From contig NZ_LSLK01000038.1 of the NCBI RefSeq assembly GCF_002257705.1, forward strand, positions 1 to 64,000: a DNA stretch of 64,000 nucleotides. The letters are read 5' to 3'. This DNA is from Sporomusa silvacetica DSM 10669. GTDB lineage: Bacteria; Bacillota; Negativicutes; Sporomusales; Sporomusaceae. Every line of letters begins with the position of its first letter. Position 1 is the stretch's first letter. Below, one piece after another: positions 31,763-41,403 of the stretch. Both the position numbers and the translations under genes were made by a program. The notes beneath the pieces were generated by a model. It worked only from the letters and a program-made list of their open reading frames with translations, was not told where the DNA came from and ran no database searches.

Positions 31763-32836
31763 TTAATTAACATTTGCCAAATAGTCCTGATTAACGAGAC
31801 GTTTGATAAAGATGGTTTTGGTAGTGGCAAGATCAATGATTGTGCCGCTATGGGTTTTGACTACTGGTTTGTCTAAGTGGTCAGTGTTGAAGAAGATAAT
31901 CTGTCCAGTACGACCATCACTTAGCAGGACAGGAGAATTGATGAGACAATCGCGTATATAGCGAATAAAGGGTTGGCAGATGCCTTGATCTAGTTTGTCA
32001 AATAATTGTTTGGACATATATTCTAAAACCGGCAAGGGATTGGCGTCTTCGCCTGAGTATGCATGTTGATGAAACAGATCAGCAACCGCAATGATGCGGG
32101 CGAAGAGGTGAATTTTATCATTGGCCGAGCCCATGGGAACTCCGCTGCCATCCATCAATTCATGATGCTGTAAAACTGATAGCAATACTTCCTGGGGCAA
32201 AGAGGGTACATGCTGCAGTAGTTTAGCACCATTTATTACATGAGCTTTGGGTTCTGAGTCAGTCTCTTTTGAAACTACCAGTTTGCCGATATCGTGCAAG
32301 AGTCCTGCCAAACAGAGCACATGTATTTTATCGTCTGAGAGTTTGAGTTTATGACCAATGATGGTACTGATAAAAGCTACCATGACCGAGTGGCGGGTAA
32401 CTTTGTCAGCTAAATTATAGTCGCTGACTAATAGATAATCCATTATGGCAGGGCCGGTTGACAATACAGTAGAATAGATACTAAAGGAGGTTTCTTTTAG
32501 TTCCTGTATGGGAATTTGCTTGGTATTACGAATAAAATCAAAGGAGTTAACAGATGTTGTTATTAAATTATCGTATTCTTTGAAAAAGCCAGTAAAGTCC
32601 TCTGTCAGACCAGCTTTTTTTGCTGGCGTTTGCTCTGGGGCGTTACTTTCCGGCGAACTAGTATTTTCGCTGGACACAAACACATGACTAACATTCCACA
32701 TGGTTAACAGCGAAATAGTACGAGGCGCAATGATGACATCTTTCCCAAGTAGCACCTTGCCGCTGACTGACAGGACTGGTTCGCCGATAGCCATGCCGGG
32801 AACCAATTCTTTGACGGCGATCATCCTGGTGGACAC
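31763..32836 (-). CDS. HD-GYP domain protein
   Basis: About 357 residues from GTG 32836, which has AAAGGAGC 8 bases upstream; the open frame runs to 32989, but those 51 codons are hydrophobic and lack an SD. The N-terminal ~90 residues (KELVPGMAIGEPVLSVSGKVLLGKDV) form the DUF3391-like N-domain common in HD-GYP proteins. Then the HD-GYP core LAGLLHDIGKL and HHELMDGSGVPMG, in which GYP is replaced by GVP. The C-terminal ~100 residues contain a DGRTGQIIFFN segment. It probably degrades c-di-GMP, though the variant motif leaves activity uncertain. Confidence 0.8.
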   Translation of the reverse strand: MSTRMIAVKELVPGMAIGEPVLSVSGKVLLGKDVIIAPRTISLLTMWNVSHVFVSSENTSSPESNAPEQTPAKKAGLTEDFTGFFKEYDNLITTSVNSFDFIRNTKQIPIQELKETSFSIYSTVLSTGPAIMDYLLVSDYNLADKVTRHSVMVAFISTIIGHKLKLSDDKIHVLCLAGLLHDIGKLVVSKETDSEPKAHVINGAKLLQHVPSLPQEVLLSVLQHHELMDGSGVPMGSANDKIHLFARIIAVADLFHQHAYSGEDANPLPVLEYMSKQLFDKLDQGICQPFIRYIRDCLINSPVLLSDGRTGQIIFFNTDHLDKPVVKTHSGTIIDLATTKTIFIKRLVNQDYLANVN

Positions 32837-32973
32837 AATACCAGCTCCTTTTGAATGGAAAAATATAATGGTAACATAAGTATAAATTAGATTATAATGG
32901 GAGACAATCAGCCAAAAGTCATAGCGAAATAGTACTAAAGTCCTAGATAACCAATGTATTAATGCCGAGGGTA

Positions 32974-33006
32974 AAAAAAGTCCCAGCATAAGACTGGGAC
33001 TTTTTA
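32974..33006 (-). terminator. Terminator of clpB
   Basis: AAAAAGTCCCAG pairs with CTGGGACTTTTT around a 7-base loop, T-rich on both strands. It lies 17 bases beyond the clpB stop on the minus strand. Confidence 0.88.
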
Positions 33007-33022
33007 TCCATTAGCAGGCAGA

Positions 33023-35608
33023 TTAACGGGGCCTTACTGTTAATACTATTTTATCAGTGGCAGCACTTAGGTGTACAGTGCTGCCTTCGGGTACTTCACT
33101 ACGGATAATCATTTTGCTTAGTTCAGTTTCTACCATGCGGCTGATAAGCCGCTTTAGGGGACGGGCGCCAAATTGAGGATCATAGCCAGTTTGGGCGAGC
33201 AGGGCAAGCGCCTTGTCATCCCAATTTAGGGTGATGGTTAGCTGCTTTTGCAGCCGTTTATTCAAATTTTCCAGCATAATGGCCGCAATATCAGCTACTT
33301 GTCCGGTAGTGAGCGCATTAAATACGACAATATCATCAATCCTGTTCAAAAATTCAGGCCGGAAATGTTGTTTTAAAAGTTCCAACACCCGTTTCTCCGC
33401 AGTCGCAAAGTCATTGTTCAAAATTTCGTGTGATCCCAGGTTGGAGGTCATAATAATGATGGCGTTTTTGAAGTCAACAGTACGTCCTTTGCTATCCGTC
33501 AATCGGCCATCATCCAGAATCTGCAGCAATACATTAAACACGTCACTGTGGGCTTTTTCCACTTCGTCCAGCAAAATAACGCTATACGGACGGCGGCGTA
33601 CGGCTTCAGTTAATTGCCCCCCTTCATCATAACCAACATAACCGGGAGGTGCGCCAATGAGGCGGGCTACGGTATGCTTTTCCATATATTCGCTCATATC
33701 CAGGCGAATCATGCTGCGTTCGTCGTCAAAAAGTACCTCAGCAAGAGCTTTGGCCAACTCGGTTTTACCGACACCAGTCGGTCCCAAAAAGATGAAGGAA
33801 CCGATCGGCCTGCTGGGATCCTTGATACCAGCCCGGGCCCGGATAATGGCTTCACTAATGGCAGTCACGGCTGTCTCTTGGCCTACTACCCGCTGATGCA
33901 GGTAGGTTTCCAGGTTGACCAGTTTTTCCCGTTCGCCTGTCATGAGCTTGGTTACCGGTACGCCGGTCCAACGGCTGACTACTTTGGCAATGTCGTCTTC
34001 ATCCACTTCTTCCTTGAGCATGGTTTTATGCGAGCGGTTCTGGGTAAGCTGTTCTTCTTGGGCGGTAAGCTTTTTCTCCAATTCTGGCAGACGGCCATAT
34101 TTAAGCTCAGCCAGTTTGTTTAAGTCATAGGCCCGTTCAGCTGCTTCCATTTGGGTACGGACGGTTTCAATTTCTTCTTTGACTTTTCGCTGCTCAATAA
34201 TGGCCTGTTTTTCCAATTGCCATTGGGCTTTTAGCGCGTCTGCCTGCTCTTTAAGGCCAACCAATTCATGATGGATGCGCTCTAGCTTGTCTTTGGAAGA
34301 AGAATCAGTCTCCTTTTTGAGGGCCTGTTCCTCAATCTCAAGCTGCATGACCCGGCGGAGGAGTTCATCCAACTCACTGGGCATGGAGTCAATTTCAGTA
34401 CGCAGTTTGGCTGCTGCTTCGTCCATCAGATCAATGGCCTTGTCTGGTAAAAACCGATCAGCAATGTAGCGGTCAGACAGCACGGCGGCGGCTACTAAGG
34501 CGGCATCTTTGATCTTAACGCCATGGTGTACTTCATAACGTTCGCGTAAGCCCCGGAGAATGGAAATAGTATCTTCGGTATTGGGTTGGTCTACCAGGAC
34601 GGGTTGGAAGCGCCGTTCTAAAGCGGTATCTTTTTCAATATGTTTGCGGTATTCGTTTAATGTGGTGGCACCGATGCATTTAAGTTCGCCTCTGGCCAGC
34701 ATGGGTTTTAGAATATTGCCGGCATCCATAGCGCCTTCAGCAGCACCTGCCCCGACGACAGTATGCAGCTCGTCGATGAATAAAACAATCTTGCCTTCGG
34801 CTTTGGTGATTTCGGCTAATACTGTTTTGAGGCGCTCCTCAAATTCACCGCGGAATTTGGCACCGGCAACCAGGGCTCCAAGGTCCAGGGAATATACGAT
34901 CTTATTTTTCAAGGTTTCAGGTACATCACCAGCAACAATACGCCTGGCCAGTCCCTCGACAATGGCTGTTTTACCAACACCAGGTTCGCCGATAAGTACA
35001 GGGTTGTTTTTGGTGCGACGGGATAGAATCTCGATAGTCCGGCGGATTTCTTCATCCCGGCCAATGACCGGGTCAAGTTTGCCTTGTTTTGCCAGTTCAG
35101 TCAAGTCGCGACCATACTTGTTTAGTGCTTTAAGATTTTCGTCAGGATTGTCATTTGTAATGGGCTGACCGCGCCTAAACTGGTTTACTACTTCCTGAAT
35201 CCGGCTGCGCGTTAAGCCAAAATCACGGCATGTGGTCACTAAGTCACTGTCACCATCCTCGGCAATGGCCATCAGCAAATGTTCGACACTAATATACTCG
35301 TCTTTCATGCTCTCTGCATGCTTAGCGGCTAAGGCCAATACCCGCATCATGGCTGTATTCATACGTAAGCCGCTTTCCTGGCCACGCACCGAAGGCAGGT
35401 TTTTCAAAAGTTGTTCCAGTTTAGTGGTTAGTAGCCGTACATCAATAGTTAGCTGGCTTAACAGATAGGCCATGATGCCATCAGCATCTTTAACGAGAGC
35501 GAGAGCGAGATGCTTGGCAGTCAGCTCCTGATGGTAGTGCAGGGCTGCCAGCTGTTGCGCTTCCTGCAAGGCTGCAGCTGCTTTTTGGGTATATTTTTCG
35601 CTGTTCAT
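33023..35608 (-). CDS. clpB: ATP-dependent chaperone ClpB
   Basis: 861 residues, full length. Clp-N repeat domain, first AAA+ with Walker A GEPGVGKTA (about 203) and Walker B IVLFIDELH, a coiled-coil M domain at about 410-530 that marks ClpB rather than ClpA/C, and a second AAA+ with GPTGVGKTE and VILLDEVEKAH. There is no ClpP-binding tripeptide loop evident. It disaggregates proteins with DnaK. ATG follows TAGGAGGTA. A CtsR-type operator is proposed ~200 bases upstream. It is transcribed alone. Confidence 0.95.
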   Translation of the reverse strand: MNSEKYTQKAAAALQEAQQLAALHYHQELTAKHLALALVKDADGIMAYLLSQLTIDVRLLTTKLEQLLKNLPSVRGQESGLRMNTAMMRVLALAAKHAESMKDEYISVEHLLMAIAEDGDSDLVTTCRDFGLTRSRIQEVVNQFRRGQPITNDNPDENLKALNKYGRDLTELAKQGKLDPVIGRDEEIRRTIEILSRRTKNNPVLIGEPGVGKTAIVEGLARRIVAGDVPETLKNKIVYSLDLGALVAGAKFRGEFEERLKTVLAEITKAEGKIVLFIDELHTVVGAGAAEGAMDAGNILKPMLARGELKCIGATTLNEYRKHIEKDTALERRFQPVLVDQPNTEDTISILRGLRERYEVHHGVKIKDAALVAAAVLSDRYIADRFLPDKAIDLMDEAAAKLRTEIDSMPSELDELLRRVMQLEIEEQALKKETDSSSKDKLERIHHELVGLKEQADALKAQWQLEKQAIIEQRKVKEEIETVRTQMEAAERAYDLNKLAELKYGRLPELEKKLTAQEEQLTQNRSHKTMLKEEVDEDDIAKVVSRWTGVPVTKLMTGEREKLVNLETYLHQRVVGQETAVTAISEAIIRARAGIKDPSRPIGSFIFLGPTGVGKTELAKALAEVLFDDERSMIRLDMSEYMEKHTVARLIGAPPGYVGYDEGGQLTEAVRRRPYSVILLDEVEKAHSDVFNVLLQILDDGRLTDSKGRTVDFKNAIIIMTSNLGSHEILNNDFATAEKRVLELLKQHFRPEFLNRIDDIVVFNALTTGQVADIAAIMLENLNKRLQKQLTITLNWDDKALALLAQTGYDPQFGARPLKRLISRMVETELSKMIIRSEVPEGSTVHLSAATDKIVLTVRPR

Positions 35609-35968
35609 GACTATACCTCCTAAAAAAATTATGTCATACTTTCAGCAGAGCTATTCATAGGTAATGCTTACAATTAAATACTACCAGAAAAGTGGTATTA
35701 ATTGGAGTTGGATAATAAGGCATAGCAGACGATTTTAGGCATAGTAGACTGATTTAAAGCAAAAAAATATTGCCGGACGCAGGCTTTCTAACTTTTTCTG
35801 ACTTTTTGACCTTTATTGACTTTACCTATACATATTTCACCAAATAATTATGTTATAGATCAGAAGAATATCGCAAAAAAAAATAATGTTTTTAGTGTAT
35901 AATAGATTCACAAGGCTAATTATGACATGTTTCTCCTTCGGTGATTTTGCAAGAAGCAGGTGTAAACA
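35609..35968. promoter_or_regulatory. clpB / GGDEF-EAL divergent region with CtsR-like box
   Basis: On the minus strand, AGTCAAT-AAA-GGTCAAA (35805-35821) matches the CtsR operator (two GGTCAAA-type heptads 3 bases apart) at 13 of 14 heptad positions, with a further partial AGTCAGA heptad beyond it. It lies 197 bases from the clpB start, so the promoter would have to be distal. A TATAAT at 35898-35903 faces the plus-strand gene. CIRCE was not seen. The remainder is AT-rich with no gene. Confidence 0.5.
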
Positions 35969-37888
35969 GTGGATACAATCTTTGCCAATATAGCTGTTAA
36001 CGGGCTAGTATTAAACAGCTATATTTATGTTGCAATTGTTGTGCTTGGCGGCATTGTTACTTATTTACTGGCAAATGTTCATAAGTATAAGCAGACTATA
36101 AAGTTATTACAGCAGCAGAATGAAGAATTTATGACAGTCCATGAAGAGTTATCCGCCCAGGAGGAAGAGCTCAGGCAGAATTTCAATGAGTTGTATCTAA
36201 GAGAAGAAACCATTAGACAAAATGATGAAATACACCAGCTTGTTACCGAAGGCTCAAATGATGGATTGTGGATATGGGACATTGTTACTGATGCCAAGAC
36301 GGTGTCTGAGCGCGGCTGGAATATGCTGAGGTTGCCTGAGCATGCAGTAACTACGAAAGCGAAATGGAAGCAGACGATTGTCCATCCTGACGATTTACCG
36401 CGCATGGCGGCCGAATTGGAGCGTCATTTTAGTGGTCAGACCCCTTTTTATCAAGTTGAGTATCGAGCTAAATCAGCACAGGGCGGCTACCGTTGGATTC
36501 TATCACGGGGAAAGGCTTTGTTCGATAGTAATGGACAACCGATGCGGATGGCCGGCTCGTATACAGATATTACTGACCGCAAATATAAAGAAGAAAGAAT
36601 TAAGCATATGGCTTATTACGATGCTCTTACCGGTATTGCTAACAGGGAGCGGCTGGTAGAGGTTGTCAAGGAAGCATTACATTCGGCTGCCTCAAGCGAC
36701 AGAAGAGCGGCTTTAGTTTTTATTGATATTGATAATTTTAAACGGATTAATGACACCTATGGCCACTCGTGGGGTGATAAGCTGCTTATCAGTCTTAGCA
36801 AGCGGCTGGAAGCGCTGGTGGTTGAAGTAGGCATGGCCGCCCGCCTGGGGGGGGACGAATTTATTATATTTTTACCAGTTATAGTTAGAAGTGAAGAAGT
36901 AACTGCTTATGCAGACAAGATGATGCACGTACTTGAGCAGCCAATCACCGTGAACAGACATGTTTTCCACATTACGGCCAGTGCTGGTATTGCTATTTAT
37001 CCTGAGCATGGCGATAATGTGGAAGATCTTTTACGTACGGCAGATATGGCTATGTATTCAGCCAAAACGTCAGGGAAACACACCTATCGGTTTTTTGATA
37101 AATCAATGCAGGATGCAGTTGTAGAAAAAACACTAATGGAAGCTCGGCTGCGTCAGACCATTGACAATAACGAACTTAGACTGTACTATCAACCACAGTA
37201 CAACATGAAGTCTGGTCAGATAGACGGGTTTGAGGCTTTGCTCAGATGGAAAAGCCCCGACTATGGCATGGTGTCACCGTTAAAGTTTATCGCGCTGGCA
37301 GAAGAAACAGGGCTTATCATTGGTATGGGTAATTGGGTGCTAAGAGAAGCCTGTACTTTTAACCAGGAACTATATGCACATGGTCAGGGACGGTTATGTA
37401 CAGCGGTAAATATCTCGGTGGTGCAGCTTATGCAAGCAGATTTTGTTCAAGTGGTTGCTGCGGTGCTGTCTGAAATCGGGTTACCACCAGAGCAGCTGGA
37501 GTTAGAGATTACTGAGAGTGTATTAATGGAGAGGTTTGAGGACAATGTTCGCAAGTTGGGAGAGCTCAGGAGCATGGGAGTGCGGATTGCGCTTGATGAT
37601 TTTGGCAGCGGTTATTCATCGCTGACCTATCTGAAAAAACTACCAATTACGGCTCTGAAAATAGATAAAGCCTTTATTGATGATATCGCAGAGGGGGATA
37701 ATAATATTGCTATTACTGGCAGTATTATCGAATTAGCGCATGAGATGGGTTTGGTTGTGGTTGCGGAAGGCGTTGAAACTGAGGAGCAATTTGCTTATCT
37801 TAAGCAAAAGGGCTGCGATAGTATTCAGGGTTATCTTATTAGCCAACCGCTGCCACCAGAAGAATTCATAGCAAAACTTCAGGGGTGA
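35969..37888 (+). CDS. PAS-GGDEF-EAL c-di-GMP enzyme
   Basis: 639 residues with GTG start. One membrane helix (about 17-36), a coiled coil, a PAS domain with PAC (about 85-205, ending GSYTDITDRK), GGDEF (RLGGDEF near 300) and EAL (FEALLRW near 430). EAL residues needed for catalysis appear intact: ELEITESVL, LDDFGSGYSSL, LKIDKAFI and VVAEGVETEEQ. The GGDEF motif is intact but lacks an RxxD I-site. It may be a dual enzyme or a phosphodiesterase with regulatory GGDEF. SD is weak (GCAGGTG). It overlaps nothing; thiD starts 5 bases after it. Confidence 0.87.
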   Translation: MDTIFANIAVNGLVLNSYIYVAIVVLGGIVTYLLANVHKYKQTIKLLQQQNEEFMTVHEELSAQEEELRQNFNELYLREETIRQNDEIHQLVTEGSNDGLWIWDIVTDAKTVSERGWNMLRLPEHAVTTKAKWKQTIVHPDDLPRMAAELERHFSGQTPFYQVEYRAKSAQGGYRWILSRGKALFDSNGQPMRMAGSYTDITDRKYKEERIKHMAYYDALTGIANRERLVEVVKEALHSAASSDRRAALVFIDIDNFKRINDTYGHSWGDKLLISLSKRLEALVVEVGMAARLGGDEFIIFLPVIVRSEEVTAYADKMMHVLEQPITVNRHVFHITASAGIAIYPEHGDNVEDLLRTADMAMYSAKTSGKHTYRFFDKSMQDAVVEKTLMEARLRQTIDNNELRLYYQPQYNMKSGQIDGFEALLRWKSPDYGMVSPLKFIALAEETGLIIGMGNWVLREACTFNQELYAHGQGRLCTAVNISVVQLMQADFVQVVAAVLSEIGLPPEQLELEITESVLMERFEDNVRKLGELRSMGVRIALDDFGSGYSSLTYLKKLPITALKIDKAFIDDIAEGDNNIAITGSIIELAHEMGLVVVAEGVETEEQFAYLKQKGCDSIQGYLISQPLPPEEFIAKLQG

Positions 37889-37893
37889 GAATG

Positions 37894-38700
37894 ATGAAAA
37901 ATGTGTTAACAATCGCTGGCTCTGATTCAAGCGGTGGTGCCGGCATCCAGGCAGATCTGAAAACATTTGCTGCACATGGCGTGTTTGGGATGAGTGTTAT
38001 CACCGCCGTTACTGCACAAAATACGCAAGGAGTATTTGCTGTCCAGGATATTACGCCTGAGGTAATTGCAAAGCAGATGGATGCTATTTTTAGCGATATT
38101 GCGGTTGCCGCTGTTAAAATTGGCATGGTATCGCAAATCGAAACAATTAAAACCATTGCTGCCAAATTAACGGAGTATGGTGCGATAAATATCGTGGTCG
38201 ACCCAGTTATGGTGTCAAAAAGTGGTTATCATCTTTTAAATCCCGCTGCTGAGGCCACACTGGCATTGGAGTTGTTGCCGCAGGCAACTATCGTGACTCC
38301 GAATATCCCTGAGGCTGAGGTTATTACCGGACAAACCATTGCGACGTTAGCAGATATGGAGGCAGCAGCCCGCACTATTTTTGCGCTAGGTCCGAGAAAT
38401 GTGTTGATTAAGGGCGGCCATTTGGATGGTGATTCAACAGATATTCTCTTTGACGGCCAAGAGTTTGTTCACTTTAAATCCCACCGGATTGAGACTAAAA
38501 ATACGCATGGCACGGGCTGTACATTGTCTTCGGCTATTGCGGCCAATCTGAGCCGTGGATTACCGGTAACAGACGCGGTAGCAGAGGCTAAGGAGTACAT
38601 AACCATTGCCATTGAACACTCGTTGACTATTGGTAAAGGGGTAGGGCCAACCCACCATTTTTATACTTTATATAAAAATGCGGGACTGCTTGATCAATAG
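37894..38700 (+). CDS. thiD: Hydroxymethylpyrimidine/phosphomethylpyrimidine kinase ThiD
   Basis: About 268 residues. It phosphorylates HMP and HMP-P in thiamine synthesis. The ribokinase-like fold begins VLTIAGSDSSGGAGIQADLKT; NTHGTGCTLSSAIAA near the C-terminus is the anion-hole/catalytic motif. The start is ATG 37894, as GGGGTGA lies 5 bases upstream; GTG 37885 and ATG 37891 are in frame too. It is close behind the GGDEF-EAL gene, so possibly co-transcribed. No THI-box and no other thiamine genes are seen, so it may serve salvage. Confidence 0.9.
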   Translation: MKNVLTIAGSDSSGGAGIQADLKTFAAHGVFGMSVITAVTAQNTQGVFAVQDITPEVIAKQMDAIFSDIAVAAVKIGMVSQIETIKTIAAKLTEYGAINIVVDPVMVSKSGYHLLNPAAEATLALELLPQATIVTPNIPEAEVITGQTIATLADMEAAARTIFALGPRNVLIKGGHLDGDSTDILFDGQEFVHFKSHRIETKNTHGTGCTLSSAIAANLSRGLPVTDAVAEAKEYITIAIEHSLTIGKGVGPTHHFYTLYKNAGLLDQ

Positions 38701-38717
38701 TCAGCCTGCAGGATGTA

Positions 38718-39302
38718 TTATATATGCCTGCGGCTTAACGGGCTAGTATATTTATAAAACGAGTTGGCAACGGGAGTAACTTCTGTTTCCAACTCGTTTG
38801 TTGACTCAAGATCACTTTGAATTACTGGCTCGATTTTTTTTTTAACTGGTGCTGGGGGAGTGGGCGGTGGTGTTGATGGTGTTATTCCTTCTGGCGGCGG
38901 ACCAAAGCAGGAATAGTCATGGCAATGGTGGTCCAGCACCTGACGTAGTAATTCAAGGATAACAATTTGTTCTGCCGTACGGCACGAGTCATCCTCCAGT
39001 GTGCCGCAGTTGGCTAGGAGACGGATGATATCAACAGGCGCACAGGTTACGGCCAAAAACTGGCTGCTAAAAGCGATCTTACAACATAGCAGCTCAAGCA
39101 AAATATCAATCAGTGTGCCAGCTCGGTCAAAACGGATAACCGCCCGTTCAAATATCTCAAATGGTACGCCAGGCGTGCGGTGTATTTCTTCAGCTGAGCC
39201 AACTAGCAGCCGGTAGGAGCTAACTAATGAAGAGAAATTAGGAATAACACCAGTAATATCACCTAATATCGTATTAATAATAGTTTGCGTACTGTCGGCC
39301 AT
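38718..39302 (-). CDS. Hypothetical protein, Cys-rich with proline-rich linker
   Basis: 194 residues, not recognised. An N-terminal ~125-residue helical domain carries about eight cysteines (LLCCKIAF, VTCAP, ANCGTLEDDSC, HHCHDYSC). A Pro/Thr linker (PPPEGITPSTPPPTPPAPV) and an acidic tail follow. There is no signal peptide or membrane helix. ATG follows GGAGGTTTC. The high Cys content in a spore former suggests a coat or crust protein, but this is a guess. A perfect 10-bp inverted repeat AACGAGTTGG/CCAACTCGTT lies inside the 3' end of the gene. Confidence 0.7.
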   Translation of the reverse strand: MADSTQTIINTILGDITGVIPNFSSLVSSYRLLVGSAEEIHRTPGVPFEIFERAVIRFDRAGTLIDILLELLCCKIAFSSQFLAVTCAPVDIIRLLANCGTLEDDSCRTAEQIVILELLRQVLDHHCHDYSCFGPPPEGITPSTPPPTPPAPVKKKIEPVIQSDLESTNELETEVTPVANSFYKYTSPLSRRHI

Positions 39303-39512
39303 ATAGAAACCTCCACTTATAGATACTTATACTATATGCCGTATGTATGCGGGTGGCTAAATATAACTGCAAAAAACTGTAATACGTCTATGTAATTAAA
39401 ACGGCAGTAAGACAATTTAATTTCCTATACTATTCTTTTTTTTCTCTATCTACTATACTAAAAGTACTTTGGGGTATAATGACAATATAAGAGAGGGAGT
39501 CAGGAGGCACAC

Positions 39513-40718
39513 ATGCAGCACAGTCCGTCAATTGTTGCAATGCTGATTGTTTTTTCGATTTTATTGGGAATAATGTGGCTGGGTGGGCGGATTTTAGCCA
39601 AATGGCATCCGGTCTATGCCGGAAAAAGAGCTCGCGCTGGTTATTGGTTGGTTACGGCTTTGGCAGTGGTAATTCTTATTTTTAGCCGCTGGCTGCGGCC
39701 GCTGAGTGGGTTCCCCGGGGAGTGGTTCAGGTATTTTATTTATGCTGCCTATGTATGGATGGTTGGATTGGTATTCATGCTGGTAGTGTTATTGGCAGGT
39801 CATGTTGTAAGACTTTTGGTGAGGAAGCTTGGTCAACAATCCAAACCTCTGCAAGCCGAAAAGATGGTGCCAGGGGGCTTAACGCGTCGCGAATTTTTGC
39901 AGGGGGCGATAACGGTAGTTCCGGCAGTGCCATTTGCTATGAGTGCTTATGGCGTAATTGGCGGGGATACCCAGATTGTTGCTAATCGGTATACACTGTC
40001 TTTTGGGCAGTTACCATTGGCTTTGGATGGTTTTACCATTGCACAAATAAGCGATACTCATATCGGGCCCTTTTTCGGGATGGATAAGCTGGAACGGGTG
40101 CTTGACATGGTTAGACAGGATGAGCCACAACTGCTTGCCATTACTGGTGATTTGGTGGATGATTTAGACTTATTGGCACCAACTATCAAGCAGCTGACGG
40201 ATTTTCAGGCTGAGTTGCCGCACGGTATTTTTTTTTGTTGGGGTAATCATGAATACTTTCGGGATATTAGCCGCATTCGCAAAGCGCTTTATAGCAGTCC
40301 AATTACAGTGCTGGAAAATAGCCAGCAGGCAGTAAAAGATGGCCTGTATTTAGCCGGAGTCGATTATCCATGGGGAAAAAACAAGGCTGAACAGGAAACC
40401 AAGCGACAGGATTATTTTGCGCAATCAGTCAGCAAAATACCTGCCGACGCTTTTACTGTTCTTTTGACCCATCACCCTGACTTTTTGGATAATGCGTTTA
40501 TGGCGGGAGTGCCCTTGTCATTAGCCGGACATACGCATGGTGGTCAGGTGGCGATTTTTGGTACATCAGTACTGCCGGTACAATATAAGTATATGAAGGG
40601 TATGTTTCGGCAAAACGGTTCTTATGGGTATGTCAGCGCAGGAGCAGGGCACTGGCTGCCGCTGCGTATTGGCTGCCCGGCGGAAGTTAGCTTTTTTAAG
40701 CTAAAGCGGGGGATATAA
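39513..40718 (+). CDS. Metallophosphoesterase with membrane N-domain and internal Tat motif
   Basis: 401 residues. Residues 1-115 hold three membrane helices. Then LTRREFLQGAITVVPAVPFA (about 125-144) has the twin-arginine consensus (S/T-R-R-x-F-L-K) in the middle of the protein. From about 170 the phosphoesterase core has QISDTHIG, ITGDLVDD, WGNHEY and LAGHTHGGQ, all metal ligands present. It is YkuE/YaeI-like; the YkuE protein of Bacillus is a known Tat substrate. ATG follows GTCAGGAGGC. The next gene overlaps by 1 base. Confidence 0.85.
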   Translation: MQHSPSIVAMLIVFSILLGIMWLGGRILAKWHPVYAGKRARAGYWLVTALAVVILIFSRWLRPLSGFPGEWFRYFIYAAYVWMVGLVFMLVVLLAGHVVRLLVRKLGQQSKPLQAEKMVPGGLTRREFLQGAITVVPAVPFAMSAYGVIGGDTQIVANRYTLSFGQLPLALDGFTIAQISDTHIGPFFGMDKLERVLDMVRQDEPQLLAITGDLVDDLDLLAPTIKQLTDFQAELPHGIFFCWGNHEYFRDISRIRKALYSSPITVLENSQQAVKDGLYLAGVDYPWGKNKAEQETKRQDYFAQSVSKIPADAFTVLLTHHPDFLDNAFMAGVPLSLAGHTHGGQVAIFGTSVLPVQYKYMKGMFRQNGSYGYVSAGAGHWLPLRIGCPAEVSFFKLKRGI

Positions 40719-41221
40719 TGAAGCAAGTACCTGACATCATTGCTGCTAATCTAAAAATTCTGTTTATCGGTTTTAACCCAGGAACCAGATCGGCGGAAAC
40801 CGGGCATCATTTTGCCGGTTATTCGAATAAGTTTTGGAAGTTGCTCGCGGCAGCCGCTCTTACGCCCTATCAGTTTAAACCAGAGGAAGATGGCAAATTA
40901 CTGGCTTTTGGTCTGGGTATTACCAACATCGTGGCTCGTCCCAGTCGGACAGCCGCCGAGATAACAAAGGCGGAGTATCAGGCCGGGCGAATAATTTTAC
41001 AGGAGAAGCTGCTGCTATATAAACCGCAGGTTGCCTGCTTTGCCGGTGTGGGGGTGTATCGGGAGTTTACGCGGCAGGCGCGTGTTATCTGTGGCTGGCA
41101 GGCTGCCAGTGTGGTAACAGGGGTGGCTGATTTTGTCGTGCCGTCGCCTAGTGGTTTGACGCGGATCGTGTTTCCTGAGCAATTGGCATATTATCAGGAG
41201 CTGAAAGGGTATGTAACCTGA
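40718..41221 (+). CDS. mug: G/U mismatch-specific DNA glycosylase (Mug family)
   Basis: 167 residues, the usual Mug/TDG size. Motif A is IGFNPGTRSAETGHHFAG (catalytic Asn in GFNPG) and the second motif is PSPSGLTR, the intercalating wedge. It removes uracil or thymine mispaired with G. It starts on the last base of the upstream stop codon, so it is translationally coupled to the phosphoesterase gene. A terminator follows at 41283. Confidence 0.88.
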   Translation: MKQVPDIIAANLKILFIGFNPGTRSAETGHHFAGYSNKFWKLLAAAALTPYQFKPEEDGKLLAFGLGITNIVARPSRTAAEITKAEYQAGRIILQEKLLLYKPQVACFAGVGVYREFTRQARVICGWQAASVVTGVADFVVPSPSGLTRIVFPEQLAYYQELKGYVT

Positions 41222-41282
41222 TGCCTATGGCAGCAGGGGAAATGCTAGGGTTCGCCGCAAAGGTTAGAAAAGCGGATAAGAT

Positions 41283-41315
41283 AGGTGCTTGCGTAAGCAA
41301 GCACCTGTTTTTCTT
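41283..41315 (+). terminator. Terminator after mug
   Basis: AGGTGCTTGC, GTAA loop, GCAAGCACCT, then GTTTTTC. Intrinsic terminator. Confidence 0.88.
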
Positions 41316-41403
41316 TCTAATTTGCTTGGTAGCTTAGGTTGCGGCCAATACAAAACGGTGTATAATTATAGAAGATTATTCATTAAAAAGAGGTGCATAT
41401 AGT

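Noticed and set aside
33213..35468. Several plus-strand open frames opposite clpB
   Set aside because: They are antisense shadows of the clpB coding sequence, with no SD and no protein-like pattern.
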